DNA of 64,000 nucleotides, from positions 7,610 through 71,609 of the forward strand of contig CAYNIP010000021.1 in the NCBI GenBank assembly GCA_964397305.1, read 5' to 3'. This document shows positions 1-8,635 of this stretch, piece after piece. The position numbers and the translations under genes were made by a program. This stretch comes from JAAUTY01 sp964397305 (GTDB lineage Bacteria; Cyanobacteriota; Cyanobacteriia; Cyanobacteriales; Spirulinaceae). The notes beneath the pieces are model-generated. The model did no database searches. It was not told the DNA's origin and saw only the letters and a program-made list of their open reading frames with translations. Position 1 is the stretch's first letter, and each line of letters starts with the position of its first letter.

Positions 1-404
1 CGCAGGGCGTCAATATTGGCTTCGGGGCTGCCGCTGTTCATAGCTTGGTCTAATTGGATCAAGATGAACTCGCCGATGGAGGTTTCCAAGGTGCTGCGGA
101 TGAAGTCTTGGCCGACGCGGATTTCCCGGCCGAGCACCTCCGGTAAAAGTTCCGACAAATTGCCTAAATTTCCCAAAAAGTCACTTAGTTCAGCTGGGGC
201 TGTCCCGGAGTTTACATAATCTCGCAGGGTTTGGATCGAAACTCGCTGCTCTTGGTTGCCGTGTTGGAGGATGACAGTTTCCACGGCGGTGGCGCTGCTA
301 CCCCAACAGAGCAGGCTGGCTCCGGTCCCGAGGATAAACGCACGCCCCAGCGCGATCGCGCGCTGCCTGAAAATCGGTGCGTGTCCCTGAATCTTGATGG
401 TCAT
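1..404 (-). CDS. DUF1400 alpha/beta hydrolase, N-terminal part (cut by window edge)
   Basis: First ~134 codons of a secreted protein; the rest lies beyond the left edge. An ATG at 404 is preceded by an AGGAGAGG ribosome site. A hydrophobic signal segment (ALGRAFILGTGASLLCWG) ends near an A-x-A site at about residue 40. The following stretch, VETVILQHGNQEQRVSIQTL and its helical continuation, matches the DUF1400 module that precedes an alpha/beta-hydrolase domain in many cyanobacterial exported hydrolases. The catalytic domain is not visible here, so the enzymatic part is inferred from the family only. Confidence 0.75.
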   Translation of the reverse strand, partial: MTIKIQGHAPIFRQRAIALGRAFILGTGASLLCWGSSATAVETVILQHGNQEQRVSIQTLRDYVNSGTAPAELSDFLGNLGNLSELLPEVLGREIRVGQDFIRSTLETSIGEFILIQLDQAMNSGSPEANIDAL

Positions 405-641
405 AACAGACTCCTCTCCTAAACCAGCATCAGCCCTGACAAGCTAAGTATTGCCAAAGACTGGTGTTTAGGATACAGGACTTTGTGAACGGTGACATCC
501 GTTAAAGCTGAAGTTATTCCCTCAGGGGAGCCAGCAGCCCTCGGAACGTTTGCTCGTTTAGGCTAGTCTTAGCCAGCTAACGTTAGTTCCGACTGACAAC
601 TGGGGATATTAGTGATCGCAGAGATTGCCGGTGAGGTCATA

Positions 642-860
642 ATGCTTGTGCGCGAATCGATGCTTGGTAAGGTTCAAATTCTGCCCGGTGCGATCGCCGA
701 AATTGTCGCCAAGAGTAGCGAAACGGGCTACCTGACCTTGGCGGATCGCTATGGTCTCATGGCGGCGATCGCCGACGAATCTCTCAGCGAAGATGAACGC
801 CGCGCCATCAACCGGCTCTTACGGCTGGTGCAGCGCGGCCACATTGCCACCCTGGACTGA
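642..860 (+). CDS. small conserved hypothetical protein (72 aa)
   Basis: Short soluble, mostly helical protein ending in LLRLVQRGHIATLD. ATG at 642 has GGTGAGGT just upstream; an in-frame GTG at 612 would add ten residues but lacks a ribosome site. No domain is recognised. Its last ~40 bases overlap the 3' end of the convergent glycosyltransferase gene. HIP1 octamers inside the frame are typical of resident genes here. It could be a small regulatory protein, but nothing in the sequence proves a function. Confidence 0.6.
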   Translation: MLVRESMLGKVQILPGAIAEIVAKSSETGYLTLADRYGLMAAIADESLSEDERRAINRLLRLVQRGHIATLD

Positions 861-2522
861 GGGTGCTTGTAGAGGGGGGGTCCGGTAAGCGAGAAAGTAG
901 GTGCGTGACTCCCCAAAGCGAGCAAACCAGCCGGTGACGGCCTCGAGGGAGGCGGGGGTGTAGCCTTGGGCGCGCAACCCCGCTTGCAAGGCTTGCACGG
1001 CGGCCCCATCGTCAAACACCGCGACGGGGGCCGGCGCGGTGGCAAAGGCCGCCAGGAGGTCGGTGGGTTCATCTTCCCCAAAGGCGCGATAGGGATGCCC
1101 CGTCTGAGCGACATAGAAGGGCAAACTGGGGAGATCAAAGTTGCGGGCAAAGAGCACTTCGGTCTGGGGGGTGGCGATCGCCGTGATCGCCTGAGCAACG
1201 CGCTGGGTGGCCGAGTGGTGGCGCTCCAGCACCGGCATCAGGCTGCCCCAAGCCAGCAGCAGGAGCAGGGGCCCACTGAGGGCGGCGATCGCTAAGCCCC
1301 GTTGCCAGCGGCGGCGCTGCCAGGCCCAGAAGGCGGCGCTCGCCAGACCCGCCAGGGCTCCGGCCACCAAGCTCCCAGCCACGAGGGCCCCCGGGTCCAG
1401 CTCCAGGCTGTGAGCCGCCACGAGGGGCAGGGCGATCGCCACACTCCAGGCGACGACGAGGAACAGGTACTGCCCACCGCGCACCCAGGGCGATCGCTGC
1501 CAGAGGGCCGGCTCCACCAAGTAGCGAGCTAGGACCAGGGCCAGGGCCGGGTAGGCCCCCAAGGCGTAGGCCGGGAGCTTACTAGGGATCAATTCATAGA
1601 ACAGCCAGCCTGCTGCTAACCAGGCGACCAGGGCCTGGGCCTCGGGCTGCCGTTGCCAGCATTGCCGCCCGAGGTGGACGAGGGCCCCGGGCAGAAAGGC
1701 GAGCCAGGGCAAGAAGGCGAGGGCCAGCACCGCCAGGTAGTAGCCCGGCGGACCGGATTGCCCAAAGACCGTGCCCCCGGTGGCGCGGTCGAGCACGTAC
1801 CAATCCAGCAACCAGCGCACAAATTCGCCGTCATCGGCCTGCCAGGCCAGGCGGCCCCAGAGCAGCAGCGGCCCGGTGGCGCTGGCCAGCGTCAGCCCCA
1901 AGGGCCAATCCCAGAAGCGACGGCGCGGCGGCGCGAGCAGCAGGAGCCCGAACCAGATCCCGCCACACAGCAGCACAATCGGCGGCCCCTTAGCGAGCAG
2001 CCCGAGGCTGACGGCCACCCAGAGGAGCAGCAGCCAGGGCCAGCGCGGTTGCCGCAGGTAGTGGAGCAGGGCCAGGGCGGCCACGGTCTGCATCAGCAAC
2101 AGGGGCGCATCCGTGAGGGCGATCTTGGCTAGGTTCGGCAACAGCAAGGAGCTACTGGCGATCAGGGCCGCCGCCCAAGCGACTTCGCGGCCAAATAGGG
2201 AGCGCCCGAGCAGGATCAGGGCGGCAATCGTGCCGCTCACGGCCAGGAGGCCGGGCAGGCGAGCGGCAAATTCAGTCTCGCCGCAGAGCTGGAAGGCGAG
2301 GGCGATCGCCCAAAACAGCAGCGGTGTCTTGCGGTGAGCCTCCGACCAGAGAAAGTCAGGGACAACCCAGTTCCCCGTAGCTCGCATGGTGTGGGCAAAA
2401 CCCGCGTAGGCGGCTTCGTCCTGATCCCAGAGGGAAATGGCATCGTTGTTCAGGATCAAGGTCAGCAGGCTGAGGCTGAAGAGAGTGCCAAGCAGCCAAC
2501 GGTTGCCAACGAGTGCTTGCAT
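819..2522 (-). CDS. ArnT/PMT-like glycosyltransferase family 39 membrane protein
   Basis: Polytopic membrane protein of 567 aa, probably transferring sugars from polyprenyl-phosphate carriers on the far side of the plasma membrane. The first loop carries the acidic motif DQDEAAYAG (about residue 34), the catalytic/metal region in the ArnT/PMT_2 family, followed by HRKTPLLFW. About ten to twelve hydrophobic helices follow, then a soluble C-terminal domain of ~110 aa. ATG at 2522 (MQALVGNRW) is preferred to an in-frame TTG at 2573 because the helices begin just after it. It stands alone and is convergent with the small gene at 642. A paralogue lies at 54368-55930; acceptor and sugar are unknown. 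Confidence 0.85.
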   Translation of the reverse strand: MQALVGNRWLLGTLFSLSLLTLILNNDAISLWDQDEAAYAGFAHTMRATGNWVVPDFLWSEAHRKTPLLFWAIALAFQLCGETEFAARLPGLLAVSGTIAALILLGRSLFGREVAWAAALIASSSLLLPNLAKIALTDAPLLLMQTVAALALLHYLRQPRWPWLLLLWVAVSLGLLAKGPPIVLLCGGIWFGLLLLAPPRRRFWDWPLGLTLASATGPLLLWGRLAWQADDGEFVRWLLDWYVLDRATGGTVFGQSGPPGYYLAVLALAFLPWLAFLPGALVHLGRQCWQRQPEAQALVAWLAAGWLFYELIPSKLPAYALGAYPALALVLARYLVEPALWQRSPWVRGGQYLFLVVAWSVAIALPLVAAHSLELDPGALVAGSLVAGALAGLASAAFWAWQRRRWQRGLAIAALSGPLLLLLAWGSLMPVLERHHSATQRVAQAITAIATPQTEVLFARNFDLPSLPFYVAQTGHPYRAFGEDEPTDLLAAFATAPAPVAVFDDGAAVQALQAGLRAQGYTPASLEAVTGWFARFGESRTYFLAYRTPPLQAPSVQGGNVAALHQP

Positions 2523-2617
2523 GGGCAAAAGAAAACGAAGGTAAGGGGCCAAAAATAGGGTTACTTCAAGCAATTTTGGGACGCTTCAACACCGCGTTGA
2601 GGTCGGGACCCTCAACC

Positions 2618-2748
2618 CGTTGCCGCCCTCACCCTCAATCCCTCTCGCACCTGGGGAGAGGGACTTCTGGCTCCCCGGCTCCCAAGCTTGGGAGCCGGGA
2701 CTGGGGGATGTAGACGCGCAGCGACTTCTCAAAGCGTGAGCCTCGCTG
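2618..2748. repeat. partial family-B repeat with perfect palindrome
   Basis: Derived copy of the family-B interspersed element best seen at 56211-56454: a 'ccctcaccctcaatccctctc' block, an intact 26-bp perfect palindrome at 2674-2699 (13-bp arms centred on AAGCTT), then 'ggggatgtagacgcgcagcg'. The terminal GGGTGGACGAAA ends are not recognisable. It occupies most of the 2523-3085 gap downstream of psbM; the remainder shows only a hairpin at 2920-2951. Confidence 0.7.
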
Positions 2749-2919
2749 TCCATCTGTTTCATGCTTGGCTGAAATAACCAGAGCTGCCGACCCGAGGCCG
2801 GCAGCCTGATTCCATTGAGCCCCAGGGGGCGATCGCCCCGCGCTGCCCGTGGGCCACTTTTGCCGCTGGGCTGCCTGCGGGCCTGAAGCGGTTGGAGGGG
2901 GAGTCGAGAACGCAAGGCA

Positions 2920-2951
2920 AAGGCTCTGTCCCCACAGGGGAGCAGAGCCTT
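2920..2951 (-). terminator. hairpin downstream of psbM
   Basis: AAGGCTCTG (2920-2928) pairs with CAGAGCCTT (2943-2951), and CCCC/GGGG pairs inside. On the minus strand it follows psbM by ~135 nt and is trailed only by a weak T-rich stretch (TTTGCCTT). It is a plausible end for the ferredoxin-psbM transcript, though not a textbook rho-independent terminator. Confidence 0.4.
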
Positions 2952-3085
2952 GGGGCGACTACTGACGGCAGTTACCGCCCGACCACTTCAACCAGAGGAG
3001 GCTCCAGCCCGGGGCAGTTCCCTGGGCGAATCCTAGGGACCACGGCGGTCGGGAAGGGGACGGTTGAGCCGCCGCAGCGGGCTCA

Positions 3086-3193
3086 TTACTCGCTCCGTTG
3101 GCTGGCTGTTTGGATATAAAGGATCAACAAAAAGACCGTCGGCACTAGCACGAACAGAATGCTAGCTACAAATCCCAGATTATTAACTTGCAT
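3086..3193 (-). CDS. psbM: photosystem II reaction centre protein M
   Basis: Encodes 35 aa: MQVNNLGFVASILFVLVPTV followed by FLLILYIQTASQRSE. Length and sequence match PsbM, a one-helix subunit at the photosystem II dimer interface in the thylakoid membrane. A single transmembrane helix spans roughly residues 7-27. A GGCGGAGGCG stretch before the ATG supplies a ribosome site. It lies 68 bp downstream of the ferredoxin gene on the same strand, so the two may be co-transcribed. The frame is short enough to be missed by automatic callers. Confidence 0.96.
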   Translation of the reverse strand: MQVNNLGFVASILFVLVPTVFLLILYIQTASQRSE

Positions 3194-3261
3194 ATCGCCT
3201 CCGCCTCAAAATTCAGTAACACAATTTACCCTCAGCATATCAGAGGCGGGTCAGCGATCCC

Positions 3262-3564
3262 CTATCGCTTGGGCTTCGTGAGCACCCGCACGGGGCCGTT
3301 GGCCAAGGTCTGGCAGGCTAAGCGGTAGTTTTCTGGATACTTCCGTAGCTTACGCTCCTCAACCTCGGTGCGCGGGGAAAGGTTTTCGAGGCCGGACTCA
3401 ATCGCGACGATGCAGGTGCCGCATTGGCCGTAGCCGCCACAGTTCATCAACTTGCCCTTGAGCGTGTAGAGGTCAATGCCATTTTGCAGGGCCTTCTCGC
3501 GAATATTAGCGCCATCAGCCGCGATGATTTCTTTTTCCTCTTGGACAAACGTAATGTTAGCCAT
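3262..3564 (-). CDS. plant-type 2Fe-2S ferredoxin
   Basis: 100-aa electron carrier with the [2Fe-2S] ligand set of plant-type ferredoxins: Cys42, Cys48, Cys51 (CGGYGQCGTC) and Cys84. The basic C-terminus (LTKPKR) and divergent N-terminus separate it from photosynthetic PetF, so its partner is probably not the main photosystem I/FNR chain. ATG at 3564 follows an AGGAGGG-type site. It precedes psbM on the same strand and is divergent from the M42 peptidase, with 117 bp between them. Confidence 0.92.
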   Translation of the reverse strand: MANITFVQEEKEIIAADGANIREKALQNGIDLYTLKGKLMNCGGYGQCGTCIVAIESGLENLSPRTEVEERKLRKYPENYRLACQTLANGPVRVLTKPKR

Positions 3565-3681
3565 TGACCCTCCTGACGAGTGTTATCCATTCCATTTTAT
3601 GAAGAAATGTTAAAGGATAGCGGGCGATCGCGCTAGAGTCGTCCCCACAATGGAAATAGTGATTCAGCCCTCGCCAAGCCC

Positions 3682-4716
3682 GTGCTCGACTACGATTCCC
3701 TCTTCCAAACCATTCGTGATCTCGTTCTCTGCCACTCCCCCAGTGGTTGTGAGCAGGAAATCGATGCCTTCCTGCTGGCCCGCCTGGCGACCCTGGGAGT
3801 TGAGCACTGGCAGGATTGGGCCGGGAATATCATCATCAAGCGCCCGGGTCAGGAGGCCACCCAGCCCCTCGCGATTACGGCTCACAAGGACGAGATCGGC
3901 GCCCTGGTTAAGGCGGTTCGCCCCGATGGCAGTCTCAGCGTGCGGCCCCTGGGGGGCTCCTTTCCCTGGGTTTATGGCGAAGGGGTGGTGGATGTGCTGG
4001 GCGATCGCGCCACCCTCCCCGGCATTCTCAGCTTTGGCTCCCGCCATGTTTCCCACGAGTCGCCCCAGCAGGCTCTGCAAGACAAGGTCCCCCTGCGCTG
4101 GGAGCAGGCCTGGGTGGAGACGAAACACACCCCTGCGGCCCTGATGACAGCGGGGGTGCGCCCCGGCACGCGCGTCGTTGTCGGCAAACATCGCAAACAG
4201 CCCCTGCGGCTTCAGGACTACATCGCCAGCTACACCCTGGACAACAAAGCGTCCGTGGCGATTCTCCTCGCCCTGGCGGAGATGGTGACGCAGCCCCGCC
4301 AGGATCTCTACCTGGTGGCCTCCGCGAAAGAAGAGGTGGGGGCCCTGGGAGCCCTCTACTTTGCTCAGCAGCAGCCCTTGGCCGCCCTGATTGCCCTAGA
4401 GATTTGTCCCCTAGCGCGGGAGTATCCCGTTCAGCCCGGGTCTGCGCCCGTGGTGCTGTCCCAAGACGGCTACGGTCTCTACGACGATGATTTGAACCTG
4501 GCCCTCCAAGCGACCGCTGACCGCCTTCGCATTCCCCTGCAATTCGCCGCTATCAGCGGCTTCGGCAGTGATGCCTCGATCGCTATGAAGTTTGGCCATG
4601 TCCCCCGAGCCGCCTGCCTGAGCTTTCCCACGGAGAATACCCACGGCTACGAGATTGCTCACTTGGGGGCGATCGCCAACTGTGCCCGCCTCCTGGCGGA
4701 TTTTTGCCACGCTTGA
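3682..4716 (+). CDS. M42 family metallo-aminopeptidase
   Basis: 344-aa cytoplasmic di-metal peptidase of the M42 (glutamyl aminopeptidase/deblocking) family, expected to trim peptides. Visible signatures in order: TAHKDEIG (first metal His and Asp), YTLDNKAS (bridging Asp), SAKEEVG (catalytic Glu pair), LEICP (metal acid), SGFGSDAS, and PTENTHGYE with the last metal His. The start is taken at GTG 3682, the only start giving the SPSGCE-type N-terminus; it has no strong ribosome site. Single gene divergent from the ferredoxin. Confidence 0.88.
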   Translation: MLDYDSLFQTIRDLVLCHSPSGCEQEIDAFLLARLATLGVEHWQDWAGNIIIKRPGQEATQPLAITAHKDEIGALVKAVRPDGSLSVRPLGGSFPWVYGEGVVDVLGDRATLPGILSFGSRHVSHESPQQALQDKVPLRWEQAWVETKHTPAALMTAGVRPGTRVVVGKHRKQPLRLQDYIASYTLDNKASVAILLALAEMVTQPRQDLYLVASAKEEVGALGALYFAQQQPLAALIALEICPLAREYPVQPGSAPVVLSQDGYGLYDDDLNLALQATADRLRIPLQFAAISGFGSDASIAMKFGHVPRAACLSFPTENTHGYEIAHLGAIANCARLLADFCHA

Positions 4717-4799
4717 GACCCTAGGACCACCCCTAAGGCCTTCCCGCCACTATACTGTGAGGGGAGAAGAAGACTAAATTGAGAACCCGAAAAACAGAG

Positions 4800-4873
4800 G
4801 GCGAGTGATGGGATTCGAACCCACGCATGGTGGAACCACAATCCACTGCCTTGACCTCTTGGCTACACTCGCC
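4800..4873 (-). tRNA. tRNA-His (GTG)
   Basis: Full cloverleaf on the minus strand: anticodon stem GTGGA/TCCAC around loop TTGTGGT, so the anticodon is GTG. The T-loop is TTCGAAT. The acceptor stem GCGAGTG/CACTCGC is extended by an encoded G at position -1 facing C73, the identity element of tRNA-His. No CCA is encoded. Confidence 0.97.
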
Positions 4874-4954
4874 GCGTGCATCGGTTTCTCACTATAGCAT
4901 GAAAGTGCGTCGCTGCGTCCTGTCTGAACCTGGCGATCGCCGGGAAGCAAAGCT

Positions 4955-5344
4955 ATGAAAGGTTGGCCTGGGATCACGGCTGGCAGCAGCCTCATCGTAG
5001 CCGTCGTCGGCAGTGCGCTGGTCATCACCAACCCCAGCCAGCGCGACTATGAAGAGTATGCGGTGGAGCAGCTTGGCCATCATCTACGGACCAGCCTCTG
5101 CGACCAACTCCCCCAGGATCTAGTGCACCTCACGCCCCAGTGCCGCTCCCTGGGCCAAACCGTCATTGATGTGGGCCGGCCCCAGTTGAAGCAACTCATC
5201 TTTGAGCAGACCGAGCGCCGGAACTACTTCTTCTTTAGCGTCTACCGCACTCGCCTTGCCTTCAGCACCCTGACCCCGATCTACCAGTTTCACACCCTCG
5301 GCGTTCTGCAAAAGTTTTACGTCTACGACATCCAGGAACTCTGA
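4955..5344 (+). CDS. DUF4359 membrane-anchored protein
   Basis: 129 aa with one N-terminal hydrophobic helix (about residues 7-25, GITAGSSLIVAVVGSALVIT) followed by a soluble domain. The pattern NPSQRDYEEYA near the helix, paired cysteines (CDQ...CRS), and YFFFSVYRT...YQFHTLGVLQ match the DUF4359 family, which is widespread in cyanobacteria and has no known function. It is probably anchored with the domain outside the cytoplasm. It begins 81 bp after the tRNA-His gene on the opposite strand. Confidence 0.75.
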   Translation: MKGWPGITAGSSLIVAVVGSALVITNPSQRDYEEYAVEQLGHHLRTSLCDQLPQDLVHLTPQCRSLGQTVIDVGRPQLKQLIFEQTERRNYFFFSVYRTRLAFSTLTPIYQFHTLGVLQKFYVYDIQEL

Positions 5345-5537
5345 CCCCTCTCCCCACGCCGCTACTAGGTGGCTAGGAGTGGCAGCCCGACCGAGTTTTA
5401 TGAGTGTGCCCTAGTCAACCCCCCGGTTTTTATTGCGAAATATCACAAATCCATTGCCTTGGAGAGCCCCTTCCGAGCTTCGTGCTACCTTCAATGAGGA
5501 TAAAAAAATTCGTTGAAAGCGAGAGAGGAACACGGTT

Positions 5538-5753
5538 TTGGTCACTCAGTCTCCCCGTCCGATCACGACGCTGCCCAGCGAAGACATTAGCCACTACGTC
5601 GCTGAGCTGCAACTCCACATGACGTTACAAGCACGTAACCTGATTCCCACCCTTTCAGAGTACGACGACAGCCGCCACCAACTACTGCGGGAATCCCAAG
5701 CTGAGCTAGAGAAGTTGGCCTCGCGTCAGGATATCTTCAGCGGCCGCTCCTAA
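5538..5753 (+). CDS. small conserved hypothetical protein (71 aa)
   Basis: Reads from a TTG at 5538 with a GAGAGAGG ribosome site eight to nine bases upstream; no ATG fits better before residue 28. The product is helical and soluble, with the central SHYVAELQLHMTLQARNLIPTLSEYDD and a charged C-terminus. No domain is recognised. The next ~330 bases (5754-6086) hold no gene. Confidence 0.55.
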   Translation: MVTQSPRPITTLPSEDISHYVAELQLHMTLQARNLIPTLSEYDDSRHQLLRESQAELEKLASRQDIFSGRS

Positions 5754-6086
5754 CCGATTGCTAGGGCTCTCACGGCCCGACGTAGGCCCGGAGTCCTGAA
5801 GAATGAGTGGGCTGGGTTGACCCAAGCACCCCAAACGATTGCCCTCCTGTCCCCAAGGCTGGGAGCAAGGGAGCCAGAACTTCCTAGCCCAAGATTGGGA
5901 AAGGAATTGGGACTGTTGGCGTAGCCTATTTCCTGGCAACGTAGGGCTGCGAAACTAGTAGTGACCCCTGGGGCTAGGGCCAGCAATTAGCCCGCTCTGC
6001 TCAGAGCTTAGGACTGCCAAAGCAAGATAGTCCCAAGACTTGGCCTATCGCCGGCGAGGACGCTCCGGGCTTGGGCAGCCTTTCGG

Positions 6087-6484
6087 GAGTGGATGAAGAA
6101 AAGCGCGGCTCTCCTGAATCTTAAGCGATGGTTCAAGGAGCAGAGTGTAGCCCTCTTCAGTGTTACGGGGCCCTCATCCCCCGCCCCCTTCTCCCAAGCT
6201 GGGCTACTAATAAGTACACACATCTCGTAACAGCCCCAACTGACCGTTTTTAGCCCCCCTAGCCCCCCGATTTCGGGGGGGAACGGAATTAATTCCCCGT
6301 CCCTCAGAATTGGGGGATCTAGGGGGCAAACGAGGGAAAAATGAAGCCAAACATGACTTGTGTGTAGGTAGTAGCCCAAAGCTGGGAGAAGGGGAGTTAG
6401 AAGTCCCTCTCCCAACTTGGGAGAGGGGTTGGGGTGAGGGCTGAGCTAAGGAGTACCAACATCCCGCGTAAAATGTCGTTCTGG
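6087..6484. repeat. family-B MITE, interrupted by a second element
   Basis: Copy of the 240-bp family-B element in reverse orientation relative to 56211-56454. It runs from 'gtggatgaagaaaagcgcgg' through 'gttcaaggagcagag' and the CTCCCAAG core, then 'gagtaccaacatcccgcg'. The terminal repeats are degenerate. The core is split at 6200 by a 178-bp insertion, so the family-B copy is the older of the two. Confidence 0.8.
6201..6378. mobile_element. family-D MITE nested in family-B repeat
   Basis: Starts GGGCTACTAATAAGTACACACA and ends in TGTGTGTAGGTAGTAGCCC, an imperfect terminal inverted repeat of ~20 bp with GGGCTACT perfect. AAGCT on each side (6196-6200 and 6379-6383) looks like a 5-bp target duplication. 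The interior holds a second inverted repeat rich in CCCCCTAG/CTAGGGGG. No coding capacity. Solo ends of the same type lie at 8746-8768 and 20955-20977. Confidence 0.75.
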
Positions 6485-6504
6485 CCTTTTCGCGACTGCC
6501 CTTC

Positions 6505-7398
6505 ATGCCTTCTCCCGACCTACTCAGCAGCGGCAATCTCGCAACGGTGAGCCTCGCACTCTACCGCCAGCATTTTCGTGCCTATGCCCTCGTTTCGTTG
6601 CAGTCGCTGCTTTGGTACTTCATTCCCCTCTATGGTTGGGCTAAGGGCGCTCAGCTTCAGGCCCTGATTGCCCGCCAGGCCTACAGCGAACTAATCGAGC
6701 AACCCGAGACCCTCGCGGCGATTCGCCAGCGGTTTCAGTACTTCACCTGGGATATTGGGGCGATTCACCTGCTGGTGGGGCTGGCAAGCTTGGGGCTGAA
6801 TATTGTCTTTTTCTTTCTGGGGGTGGTGATCTCGATCGGCATCGGCATTCCGGCGGCTATTTTGGTAGCCGCATCCGGCGGGAGTGTCATCCTGACGCTG
6901 TTGCTTCAGCTCCTCCAAGTGGCGATCACACTCCTGCAATGGGCGGCGCTCTTCTGGTTCTACTGTCGCTTTTTGAGCGCGGAGCTGGTTTTGCTGGTGG
7001 AGCCTCGGGCTCACGCTTGGTCAGCGCTGAGCCGCAGTTGGCGCTTGACGAAGCGGGGCCACTGGCGCGTGCAACTGGCGGCCTCGAGCCTGTTTTTGAT
7101 GACCTTGCCTCTCTGGCTGTTGGCCACCTCGCTTACGTCGGCGATCGCCACCGCCATTACCCTGCGTCTTCAGGCAGAGGTTGACCCGATTGCCCTGTCG
7201 AGCGTCTTGGGTTGGGGGATTGCCCTCCTTTTCGGCCTGTTCCTGTTGGTGCTGTTAGGGGTGACGGTGCTCACAGTTCCCCTTTGGCAAGCCCTTAAGG
7301 CGGCCGTGTACTTTGACCTGCTCAATCGCCGCGAGGGACGGGATCTACACCTGCGTTCGGGCCGCGTCCCGGCCGATTCTCAGCCCCCAACTCCTTAG
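6505..7398 (+). CDS. conserved polytopic membrane protein
   Basis: 297-aa hydrophobic protein with about six transmembrane segments: two around residues 90-150, one at 150-170, two after residue 190, and one near 250. Amphipathic stretches include WSALSRSWRLTKRGHWRVQL. It resembles uncharacterised cyanobacterial membrane proteins with a GDPD-membrane/DUF975-like fold of repeated helices. No catalytic motif was seen. ATG 6505 directly follows the family-B repeat. Its stop overlaps by four bases the stop of the convergent gene at 7395. Confidence 0.7.
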   Translation: MPSPDLLSSGNLATVSLALYRQHFRAYALVSLQSLLWYFIPLYGWAKGAQLQALIARQAYSELIEQPETLAAIRQRFQYFTWDIGAIHLLVGLASLGLNIVFFFLGVVISIGIGIPAAILVAASGGSVILTLLLQLLQVAITLLQWAALFWFYCRFLSAELVLLVEPRAHAWSALSRSWRLTKRGHWRVQLAASSLFLMTLPLWLLATSLTSAIATAITLRLQAEVDPIALSSVLGWGIALLFGLFLLVLLGVTVLTVPLWQALKAAVYFDLLNRREGRDLHLRSGRVPADSQPPTP

Positions 7399-7688
7399 TT
7401 CCATGTAGACACGGCCCGCAGTTCCTCAGGGATCACGGTGTCGGGCGGGAACTCGAGCTGAGTTTCCCCACTGCCCAAATAGCCCGCCTCGGCAAAGGCC
7501 AACAGCATCCGCTTCAGGGCAACCCAAACGACGGCATCAAATTCCCAGTCCCCCCCATAGGCTGCATGACAGCTAATGGACTTTAGGGCCCAGAAGTAGC
7601 TGTTCCGGACGACGGAGCCGGCCTTTTTGTAGCGGGGGAGGTCGTCGCCGTGAATGGTCACGATTTGATCCTGTAAGGTTGCGCGCAT
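7395..7688 (-). CDS. conserved hypothetical protein (97 aa)
   Basis: Starts at ATG 7688 (MRATLQDQIVTIHGDD); an upstream in-frame TTG at 7697 is less likely. The soluble protein has a central aromatic-rich segment (RNSYFWALKSISCHAAYGGDWEFDA) and ends EELRAVSTWN. No family recognised. Convergent and overlapping by four bases with the membrane protein gene, so the two stop codons interlock. Confidence 0.55.
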   Translation of the reverse strand: MRATLQDQIVTIHGDDLPRYKKAGSVVRNSYFWALKSISCHAAYGGDWEFDAVVWVALKRMLLAFAEAGYLGSGETQLEFPPDTVIPEELRAVSTWN

Positions 7689-7779
7689 CGGTAGCAAGGG
7701 CGTTGAACTGGATACAGTTTATAAGGAGTTTTCTCCTCGACCGTGGGCACGCTCCCTCTCGTTGCCCGTAGCTGTGAGG

Positions 7780-8049
7780 ATGACGCCAACCTCTCTGCTC
7801 GACCTTGGAGATCGCCCCGTGCTGACGATGGCGGCGGCTCAGCCCGTGAGTCAGGCGATCGCCTACCTGCAAGCCACCCGCCACGATTACCTCCTGGCTC
7901 TGGATCAAGGGCAGGTCGTCGGCCTGCTGACGGCCGACGCGGCCTTGCACTGGGGGTTGGCTGCTAGTTTTGGGTCACGCGCTGCCCCCTCCCCCCCCAG
8001 GCGGCGGGTCACGGCCCTGAGGGTCCTGGCGGGGCCGCTTCTGTGCTAA
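7780..8049 (+). pseudogene. single truncated CBS-type module
   Basis: Residues ~1-60 (SLLDLGDRPVLTMAAAQPVS then QAIAYLQATRHDYLLALDQ and VVGLLTADAALHWG) look like one CBS repeat of the kind that opens cyanobacterial multi-CBS sensor kinases. A CBS pair is needed for ligand binding, yet the frame continues only into low-complexity Pro/Arg sequence and stops. ATG 7780 follows GTGAGG. It is most likely a remnant of a larger sensor or CBS protein; a genuine mini-protein cannot be excluded. Confidence 0.4.
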
Positions 8050-8081
8050 AGCTAGGAGTGCAGTCTACGAGCAGGTAGCCG

Positions 8082-8387
8082 ATGGTGGAGCATATTGTCT
8101 GGTTTAAGTGGCAGCCGGAGGCGAGTCCAGCGGCGATCGCCGCTGCCATGGCTGCTCTGCGAGCGATGCAGGGTCAGATCGAACTCATTATCGATTTGAC
8201 CTGCGGCGAAGATTTTTCCGGACGCTCCCGGGGGTTTCAGCACGGGCTGGTGGTGCGGCTGCGCGATCGCGCGTCCCTAGCCGTCTACCAGGAGCACCCG
8301 GTTCACCAGGCCGTGGTCAAGACCCATATCCAGCCCATCGCGGCGGAGATCATGGCCCTGGACTACGAGATCGAGGACCCGGCCTAG
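8082..8387 (+). CDS. Dabb (stress-responsive A/B barrel) domain protein
   Basis: 101 aa consisting almost wholly of a Dabb dimeric alpha-beta barrel: opening MVEHIVWFKW, middle GEDFSGRSRGFQHGLVVRL, and closing YQEHPVHQAVVKTHIQPIA, the characteristic 'Y..HP.H..'-type segment. Family members are small cytoplasmic dimers, some acting as cyclases, many of unknown function. Monocistronic by spacing. The 499-base gap that follows (8388-8886) contains a MITE and repeat ends. Confidence 0.88.
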   Translation: MVEHIVWFKWQPEASPAAIAAAMAALRAMQGQIELIIDLTCGEDFSGRSRGFQHGLVVRLRDRASLAVYQEHPVHQAVVKTHIQPIAAEIMALDYEIEDPA

Positions 8388-8635
8388 GGCTGGGTGACTA
8401 TCTACTGACTGACACAAAACCCTGATTTCAGACGCTAGATCTGTCTAGCTCCAGAAGCTCGCTTTAATTGAGAGGACTCCTGACTTTGGCAGCCTTCCCC
8501 CTTACATAACTCAAGATCCTCGCTCGCTGAATCGCAATCTACCAAACTGGATGAGAGTCAAGCTGAACAAGGCTTGCCAATCCTTGAGACATGCCATAGA
8601 AGTGGACGCCAATCCAAGATAGCAAAACCACCTAA

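Noticed and set aside
1653..2132. Long plus-strand frames opposite the ArnT-like gene, and similar GC-rich shadows opposite desC, hpxO, the CHAT gene and the PAPS protein
   Set aside because: Arg/Pro/Gly-rich translations antisense to well-supported genes; they follow from high GC at third positions.
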